The notes under the pieces: generated by a model
What the model was told of the DNA's origin: nothing
Databases searched by the model: none
What the model saw: the letters and a program-made list of their open reading frames with translations, nothing else
Source: JAAZFE01 sp034005635
GTDB lineage: Bacteria; Verrucomicrobiota; Kiritimatiellia; CAIQIC01; Lenti-01
Assembly (NCBI GenBank): GCA_034005635.1
Contig: JAVEUJ010000106.1
Span: 1-8,821, forward strand
Length of the DNA: 8,821 nt
Direction: 5' to 3'
Translations under genes and position numbers: made by a program
In this document: in pieces, positions 1 to 4,384 of the stretch
Position numbering within the stretch: the stretch's first letter is position 1
Layout: each line of letters begins with the position of its first letter

Positions 1-157
1 CGCATAGGGGGAAGCTATTGCACCCGATAAGCCGTTATGTTTTACTCTGTTGCCAAGGCGGTGGTTCTAATTTCCTTCCAAACAGACCGCCATTTTCTGA
101 TGCGGCGATCCCGAGGCCCGCTTCCCCCTGCGCCGCTTCACTCCTTACGCGCGATCG

Positions 158-179
158 TCCCGACGCTTCGAGGTCGGGA
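158..179. repeat. Short GC-rich inverted repeat (hairpin)
   Basis: TCCCGAC at 158-164 pairs perfectly with GTCGGGA at 173-179 around an 8-base loop. A T6 run lies at 201-206, about 21 bases beyond the stem, which is too far for a standard intrinsic terminator on the + strand. It may be part of a dispersed spacer repeat or the terminator remnant of a gene outside the window. Confidence 0.4.
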
Positions 180-311
180 TTCGGCGAAAAGATTGGCGGG
201 TTTTTTCGCGGCTGCCAGTCCGCCTGCGGCGGGTTTGCCCTGCGGGCTTCGGGTGGGGGCGTGCGCGCTTAAACTCTCTTGCGGGGTTCAATTGTTTTTC
301 GAAATCGCCTC

Positions 312-340
312 TTGATTTTAGAGACTAGGCGGCTTACGCT
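312..340 (+). promoter_or_regulatory. Possible weak sigma70-type promoter of the perR-like gene
   Basis: TTGATT at 312-317 (four matches to TTGACA) is separated by 17 bases from TACGCT at 335-340, which keeps only the first, second and last bases of TATAAT. An AT-rich stretch follows (341-374), where a metal-regulator operator could sit, but I could not fit a clean PerR box (TTATAATnATTATAA-like) to it. This is a pattern match only; chance occurrence is quite possible. Confidence 0.22.
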
Positions 341-374
341 ACGAAATAAGAATAATTACTAATTGACTGAATTC

Positions 375-827
375 ATGATTTCTCGCGCACAGGTGAACAA
401 ACGGGTGAAAGATTTTGCGGCGGCCTGCCGGTCTCGGCAGATCAAGGCCACCCACCAGCGCATGGAAATTCTGCGCGAACTTGCCTCGACGGGAGAGCAC
501 CCCGATGCCGAGACGATCTATAAGCGCGTGCGGCGGCGCATTCCCTCCATCTCGCTCGACACGGTGTACCGCACCTTGCGGATGCTGGAGGAAAAAGAAA
601 TCATCTCCCGGGTTCCTTCCATGCAGGACCGGGCGCGGTTTGATGCGAACATGGACCGTCATCATCATTTTGTCTGCGAAGCCTGCGGGCGCATCTGCGA
701 TTTCTACAGCGCGGACCTGGACCATTTTGCGCCGCCTCCGGAAGTGGCCGCGATGGGGAAGGTGGAGTCGGTGCACATCGAGTTGCGCGGCACATGCAAA
801 ACCTGCCGGCGCAAGGGGACGGCCTAG
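375..827 (+). CDS. perR: Fur-family peroxide-sensing repressor, PerR type
   Basis: Metal-dependent DNA-binding repressor of the Fur superfamily, acting in the cytoplasm as a dimer. In PerR, iron bound at the regulatory site lets hydrogen peroxide oxidise ligand histidines and release the operator. The 150-residue protein has an N-terminal winged helix (about 1-85, with IKATHQRMEIL and ISLDTVYRTLRMLEE) and a C-terminal dimerisation domain. Aligned by eye to Bacillus subtilis PerR, the ligands H37, D85, H91, H93 and D104 correspond to H42, D90, H96, H98 and D109 here. The zinc site is C101/C104 (CEAC) and C141/C144 (CKTC). Asp at the D85 position is the feature that separates PerR from most Fur proteins, which have Glu there. 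ATG 375 is chosen. A TTG at 363 is in frame and would add four residues; neither has a clear Shine-Dalgarno site. A catalase gene begins 90 bases downstream, the expected target of a PerR. A plain Fur or Zur role is less likely. Confidence 0.87.
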   Translation: MISRAQVNKRVKDFAAACRSRQIKATHQRMEILRELASTGEHPDAETIYKRVRRRIPSISLDTVYRTLRMLEEKEIISRVPSMQDRARFDANMDRHHHFVCEACGRICDFYSADLDHFAPPPEVAAMGKVESVHIELRGTCKTCRRKGTA

Positions 828-917
828 GAGCCGCCATTAGCGCCGCGCCGAGTGGCCCGTCATTTTAAGTTGTGGATGTGGATGAGGTATTGTGAGTCAT
901 AACAAAAGGATCAGACG
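828..917 (+). promoter_or_regulatory. perR-katA spacer with catalase ribosome binding site
   Basis: The 90-base gap contains a clear Shine-Dalgarno site AAAGGA at 905-910, seven bases before ATG 918. This fixes the catalase start and argues against the internal ATG at 957, whose upstream purine run is too close. I see no strong terminator after the regulator gene, so cotranscription is possible. A TATTGT at 886-891 is a passable -10, but no -35 at proper spacing stands out. No clean PerR operator is visible to me. Confidence 0.5.
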
Positions 918-2417
918 ATGAAAAAGCAGAAAAAGTCCGCCCCGAAAGCAAAGGCGATGGCGCCCAAGAAGAAGCTGACCACCGTCGCCGGTGCGCCGGT
1001 TCCCGACAACCAGAACGTCATGACGGCGGGGCCGCGCGGGCCCATGCTGCTCCAGGACGTATGGTTCCAAGAGAAGCTGGCCCACTTCGATCGCGAGGTG
1101 ATTCCCGAGCGGCGCATGCATGCCAAGGGTTCGGGCGCCTATGGCACCTTCACCGTCACCCACAACATCACTCGCTTTACCAAGGCGAAACTGTTTTCCA
1201 AAGTCGGCAAGAAGACCGACATGTTCGTGCGCTTCTCGACTGTCGCGGGCGAGCGCGGCGCCGCTGACGCCGAACGCGACATCCGTGGCTTCGCCATGAA
1301 GTACTACACCGAAGAGGGCAACTGGGATCTCGTCGGCAACAACACGCCGGTGTTCTTCATGCGCGATCCGCTCAAGTTCCCCGACCTCAACCACGTGGTC
1401 AAACGCGATCCGCGCACCAACCTGCGCAACGCGGCATCCAACTGGGATTTCTGGACGTCGCTGCCGGAGGCGCTGCACCAAGTCACCATTCTGATGAGTG
1501 ACCGGGGCATTCCCGCCTCTTACCGCACCATGCACGGGTTCGGCAGCCACACCTACAGCCTGTACAATGCCAAGAACGAGCGCTTCTGGGTCAAGTTCCA
1601 CTTCCGCACCCAGCAGGGCATCCACAACCTGACAGACGCCGAAGCCGAAGCAATCGTCGGCAAGTGCCGCGAGAGCCATCAGCGCGACCTGTTCGACAGC
1701 ATCGAGGCCAAAAAGTTCCCGCGCTGGACGCTCTTCCTGCAGGTGATGCCCGAATTGGATGCGCTGAAGCTGCCGTACCACCCCTTCGACCTGACCAAGG
1801 TCTGGTTCAAGAAAGACGTGCCCCTGATCGAAGTGGGCTATTTCGAACTCAACCGCAATCCGGAAAATTATTTTGCGGAAGTCGAGCAGTCGGCCTTCAA
1901 CCCGGCCAGCATCGTGCCCGGCATTGGTTTCTCGCCGGACAAGATGCTCCAGGGGCGCCTCTTTTCCTACGGCGATGCCCAGCGCTATCGCCTCGGGGTG
2001 AACCACCACCTGATTCCGGTGAATGCGCCGCGCTGCCCCGTGCACAGCTACCATCGCGATGGCGCGATGCGGGTGGACGGCAACCAGGGAGCCCGGATCG
2101 GCTACGAACCCAACAGCTACGGCGAGTGGCAGGAGCAGAATAAATTTGCTGAGCCCCCGCTAAAAATCGACGGCGCGGCCGATCACTGGAACTTCCGCGA
2201 GGATGACGCCGACTACTTCACGCAGCCGGGCAAGCTCTACCGCCTGATGACGCCGGCGCAGCGGCGGGTGCTGTGCGCCAATACCGGGCGTGCCATGGCC
2301 GGCGTGCCGGACATGATCAAGATCCGCCACATCGGCAACTGCTTCAAAGCCGATCCTGCCTACGGCAAGGGTGTCGCCAAGGCACTGGGCATCCCCTTTG
2401 AGGAGGCCAAGGGCTAA
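918..2417 (+). CDS. katA: Monofunctional haem catalase (KatA type, small-subunit clade)
   Basis: Converts two hydrogen peroxide to water and oxygen in the cytoplasm; works as a haem-containing tetramer. The 499-residue length fits small-subunit catalases, many of which bind NADPH. Visible landmarks: distal His68 in RRMHAKGSGAYG, Ser107 in RFSTVAGERG, catalytic Asn141 in LVGNNTPVFFMRDP, and the proximal haem signature RLFSYGDAQ with ligand Tyr351 and supporting Arg347. The C-terminal part (NTGRAMAGVPDMIKIRHI, then AYGKGVAKALGI) matches the clade 3 pattern as I remember it, and the protein looks complete. No signal peptide is seen. The first 20 residues hold nine lysines, a basic extension before the usual LTTVAGAPVPDNQN start of the family. 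The start is supported by AAAGGA seven bases upstream. The PerR-type regulator directly upstream makes peroxide-induced expression likely, though that is inferred from context. A GC-rich hairpin follows the stop. Confidence 0.97.
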   Translation: MKKQKKSAPKAKAMAPKKKLTTVAGAPVPDNQNVMTAGPRGPMLLQDVWFQEKLAHFDREVIPERRMHAKGSGAYGTFTVTHNITRFTKAKLFSKVGKKTDMFVRFSTVAGERGAADAERDIRGFAMKYYTEEGNWDLVGNNTPVFFMRDPLKFPDLNHVVKRDPRTNLRNAASNWDFWTSLPEALHQVTILMSDRGIPASYRTMHGFGSHTYSLYNAKNERFWVKFHFRTQQGIHNLTDAEAEAIVGKCRESHQRDLFDSIEAKKFPRWTLFLQVMPELDALKLPYHPFDLTKVWFKKDVPLIEVGYFELNRNPENYFAEVEQSAFNPASIVPGIGFSPDKMLQGRLFSYGDAQRYRLGVNHHLIPVNAPRCPVHSYHRDGAMRVDGNQGARIGYEPNSYGEWQEQNKFAEPPLKIDGAADHWNFREDDADYFTQPGKLYRLMTPAQRRVLCANTGRAMAGVPDMIKIRHIGNCFKADPAYGKGVAKALGIPFEEAKG

Positions 2418-2424
2418 AACGTTT

Positions 2425-2460
2425 GAGCCCCGCCTGCGCTTGTTTTGCGCGACGGGGCTC
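2425..2460. terminator. GC-rich hairpin after the catalase gene, no U-tract
   Basis: GAGCCCCG at 2425-2432 pairs perfectly with CGGGGCTC at 2453-2460. Inside, GCGC 2436-2439 pairs with GCGC 2447-2450, giving a two-tier stem that starts eight bases after the stop. No T run follows on either strand. It may be a U-less terminator, an RNA 3'-end stabiliser, or simply structured spacer. Confidence 0.5.
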
Positions 2461-2521
2461 GGCTCAACCTCACACAGATTCAAGCCTGTTGCAATAGAGT
2501 CTAGCAATCCCAAATGCTTAA

Positions 2522-2610
2522 CCGCCACGGCTCACCCGGAGGGTTCGCCCTACCCAAGGCATCCTAATCCGGTTTGGGGTAGGGCGAGGCTGCCTGTCCG
2601 CCGTGGCGGA
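2522..2610. repeat. Nested GC-rich inverted repeat, probable dispersed spacer element
   Basis: Outer arms CCGCCACGG (2522-2530) and CCGTGGCGG (2601-2609) are exact reverse complements. Inner arms TCGCCCTACCC (2545-2555) and GGGTAGGGCGA (2577-2587) pair over 11 bases. The right outer arm also folds on itself (TCCGCC 2597-2602 with GGCGGA 2605-2610). No reading frame across it looks like protein. The element sits between katA and the next gene; the GGGTTCGCCCT block at 2541-2551 has relatives at 231-241 and 8733-8745. Its mobility or function is unknown. Confidence 0.6.
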
Positions 2611-2663
2611 TCCCTGCCGAGCCGCGTTGTTCTGCTCTTCACTGCCCTAATCGATTCACCTCC

Positions 2664-3158
2664 ATGACCCATTCCCACAAACTAACCTGCAAAGAGTGCC
2701 CACCCAGGCAGACACCCACCCGTCGCCTGGGTCGGATGCTGCTGACGAGCGCGGGCACGCTCTGCGTGGCCCTTGGGGTGGCGGGCATGTTTTTGCCGCT
2801 GTTGCCCACCACGCCTTTCCTGTTGCTGGCGGCCACCTGCTACGCGCGCAGCTCGCCGCGCTTCTATCGCTGGCTCATGACCAACCGTTGGTGCGGGGAG
2901 TACATTCGCAACTACCGGGAAGGACGCGGCCTGCCCCTGCAACAGAAAATCCTGACGTTGGCCCTGTTGTGGATCACGATCGGCGCCACGACGGTGTTTG
3001 TCGTGCCCCTCTGGTGGGTGAGAGTGCTGTTGCTGGCCATCGCCTCGGGCGTCACCTTCCACTTGCTTCGGATCAAGACCTACAAACCAGCGCTTTCGGA
3101 TCCGCACACGCCCCCGGTGACGGACGCCCTCGCCAATCAACCTGTAATCGAGAACTAA
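2664..3158 (+). CDS. ybaN: YbaN-like inner-membrane protein (DUF454 family)
   Basis: Small integral membrane protein of the DUF454/YbaN family; the biochemical role of the family is not established to my knowledge. The 164-residue product carries the family hallmarks LPLLPTTPFLLLA at 44-56 and ARSSPRF at 61-67. A WLMTNRWCGEYIRNYREGRG segment follows, as in Escherichia coli YbaN, which is about 125 residues. Predicted membrane segments by hydrophobicity are roughly 27-58 (probably with a break at the prolines), 96-114 and 116-135. It differs in a longer polar head with a CxxC (C9, C12) after HSH, and a tail of about 25 residues rich in Pro. The start is ATG 2664; no good Shine-Dalgarno site is visible, and a later ATG at 2736 would still leave the conserved core. 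It ends 23 bases before the next gene and probably shares its transcript. Confidence 0.88.
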   Translation: MTHSHKLTCKECPPRQTPTRRLGRMLLTSAGTLCVALGVAGMFLPLLPTTPFLLLAATCYARSSPRFYRWLMTNRWCGEYIRNYREGRGLPLQQKILTLALLWITIGATTVFVVPLWWVRVLLLAIASGVTFHLLRIKTYKPALSDPHTPPVTDALANQPVIEN

Positions 3159-3181
3159 GTCGAGCAACCCAAGGAACCGTG

Positions 3182-3991
3182 ATGATTCATCCATTCGTTC
3201 GCATCAAACGTTTCGTCCCCGCCACCGTCCTGCTGCTATCCGCCGCCGTCCTGCTGACCTCGGCTCCCGCGCGGGCGCAGGAGGAAACGCCGCCCGTGCA
3301 TGGCCAGGGCCTGATATGGCTGGTGAGCCCCTTGGTTGGATACAACCGCGATGAACTGAAGCAACCGGATCGCACCGGCCAGATCCGGACGGCAACCAAA
3401 ACCGCCCCGGAATACGGCCTGTTCGCGCTGGTGGCCCACCCCCGTTTTGTCGTGAACGATTTCCTTTTTTTCACCGAAGCGGCCAGCGACACGGACGTGA
3501 TGGGAAATTTCTTCCATGCCAACCTGTATGGCGATCCCGACGCGACGGTCACCTGGAACGTGGGCGCGGGCCACCTCTACCACAAGATCACGCCGCAAAA
3601 CGTGGATATCGAGGTGAGCGTCCCGCTGGTCAAAGCCGGGCTGCTACTGCGCTACAAACCCTGGGGACTCACCTTCAATCCCTATGTTGGCTATTCCTGG
3701 GAACGGGTGGACACCCACCTTCAGGTCCCGCCTCGCGATCAACGGATCCACACGAAGAACAACGCCCCCCTCTACGGCCTCACGGTGGACTGGCAGTGGC
3801 GCATGGTCGGCTTGAACGTGAAATACTACTACCAAGACAGCCAAGAATCGGACGACAGCTTCAACAACTGGCATGTGCGCCTGACGAGCGGAATCACCCG
3901 CCATTGGGGCGTGGCCATTCGTTTCGACTCCATGGAGCACTCCACCACGGACGACACCTCGCTCCTGGCAGGCCCCGTGTATGTCTTTTGA
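3182..3991 (+). CDS. Secreted beta-barrel protein, probably outer membrane
   Basis: I do not recognise a named family. The 269-residue protein begins with a clear signal peptide: positive MIHPFVRIKR, a hydrophobic core at 11-27 and a probable cleavage after APARA, between A32 and Q33. The mature part of about 237 residues is rich in Tyr, Trp and Phe. Alternating polar and non-polar runs suggest around ten beta strands (for example 79-100, 121-133, 162-173, 197-218, 229-249 and 258-269). It ends in GPVYVF, and a terminal Phe is the usual outer-membrane insertion signal. Loops such as 218-229 (DSQESDDSFNNW) are acidic. The start ATG 3182 has AAGGA at 3171-3175, six bases upstream; the same frame stays open far upstream but has no signal there. 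The preceding YbaN-like gene ends 23 bases away, so both are likely cotranscribed. The substrate or role is unknown. Confidence 0.8.
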   Translation: MIHPFVRIKRFVPATVLLLSAAVLLTSAPARAQEETPPVHGQGLIWLVSPLVGYNRDELKQPDRTGQIRTATKTAPEYGLFALVAHPRFVVNDFLFFTEAASDTDVMGNFFHANLYGDPDATVTWNVGAGHLYHKITPQNVDIEVSVPLVKAGLLLRYKPWGLTFNPYVGYSWERVDTHLQVPPRDQRIHTKNNAPLYGLTVDWQWRMVGLNVKYYYQDSQESDDSFNNWHVRLTSGITRHWGVAIRFDSMEHSTTDDTSLLAGPVYVF

Positions 3992-4123
3992 CGCGGCAGC
4001 CAGAACCAGGCCGGGGGAGTGAAGGGTCCGGCTATCTAGCCGTTCCTCCCATTTCGCGACCGACTTCCGACCCGCCTCTTTCTGTGGCTCTGCCCTGACC
4101 TCATTCCACACCGCGAAATAATT

Positions 4124-4170
4124 CCTCCCGCAGGCCGGAAGACCTGCGGGAGGGAGGACATAAGTCTTTT
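4124..4170. terminator. Strong 11-bp hairpin, possible terminator
   Basis: CCTCCCGCAGG (4124-4134) pairs perfectly with CCTGCGGGAGG (4143-4153) around an eight-base loop. The stem is followed, after 11 bases, by TCTTTT at 4165-4170. The long perfect GC-rich stem fits a terminator or RNA-stabilising hairpin for the YbaN/beta-barrel operon, although it lies 132 bases past that stop and the T run is displaced. Confidence 0.45.
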
Positions 4171-4331
4171 GTGCGATCTATTTCTCCTCGGTGAAGGGGT
4201 CGTGAAGGGGGCGGTCCCGTAAGATAGTAATCTCTACCTTTTCGCGAACTGTCCCCTCCTGTGCAGACCAAGCCAGACCGCCAGATTGTCACGCCTTCCC
4301 CTTTTGTGGAGGTGCGGCCCAAAGGAAAACC

Positions 4332-4384
4332 TCGATTCTCCCCCTGTTTTCGCTATGCTCGCCCCCAACCTGTAGGGAGAACCA
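4332..4384 (+). promoter_or_regulatory. Possible weak promoter and clear RBS of the MmeI-like gene
   Basis: TATGCT at 4354-4359 resembles a -10 box (four of six). TCGATT at 4332-4337, 16 bases before it, is a poor -35. AGGGAGA at 4374-4380 is a good Shine-Dalgarno site with its GGAG core five bases before the TTG start at 4385, and it decides that unusual start. The promoter part is weak; the ribosome site is convincing. Confidence 0.35.

Larger units (their letters stand above)
1..374. other. Spacer without a credible gene
   Basis: No convincing coding region is visible upstream of the regulator gene. The open frames here translate to low-complexity Arg/Ala/Pro/Gly-rich text with no recognisable family, as expected for GC-rich non-coding DNA. 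The stretch holds a hairpin at 158-179, a T6 run at 201-206, a small GCCC/GGGC hairpin at 237-247, a GGGTTTGCCCT block at 231-241 that resembles blocks in other spacers of this window, and a switch to AT-rich sequence from about 340 leading into the regulator gene. It may be a degenerate copy of a dispersed intergenic repeat, but that is inference. Confidence 0.6.
3992..4384. other. Spacer of about 390 bases with hairpins and the start signals of the restriction enzyme gene
   Basis: No credible gene. Contents: an imperfect palindrome CGGCTA-TC-TAGCCG at 4029-4042, the strong hairpin at 4124-4153, a tandem pair of near-identical 11-mers (GTGAAGGGGTC at 4191-4201, GTGAAGGGGGC at 4202-4212), a weak promoter-like pair at 4332-4359 and a Shine-Dalgarno site at 4374-4380. 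Short open frames here give no protein-like sequence. Confidence 0.6.

Noticed and set aside
18..315. Two overlapping open frames in the first 315 bases
   Set aside because: Their translations are Arg/Ala/Gly/Pro-rich with no family resemblance, they overlap each other, and they run through palindromic GC-rich text; neither looks like protein.
341..374. PerR/Fur operator in the AT-rich stretch before the regulator gene
   Set aside because: The best alignment to the PerR consensus had about half of the positions symmetric or matching, which is not better than expected for AT-rich DNA.
897..2054. Long minus-strand open frame opposite the catalase gene
   Set aside because: The + strand frame is an unmistakable catalase. 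The antisense frame is a composition-driven shadow with no recognisable domains.
2371..2667. Open frame across the katA to ybaN spacer
   Set aside because: It overlaps the end of katA, runs through the nested inverted repeat and has no protein-like features.
2696..3181. Possible N-terminal extension of the beta-barrel gene upstream of 3182
   Set aside because: The frame stays open, but it overlaps the YbaN-like gene, has low-complexity content, and would bury a textbook signal peptide that has its own ribosome site just before ATG 3182.
4191..4212. Tandem pair of 11-mers GTGAAGGGGTC/GTGAAGGGGGC
   Set aside because: Only two copies with one mismatch; too little to call a regulatory iteron or minisatellite.
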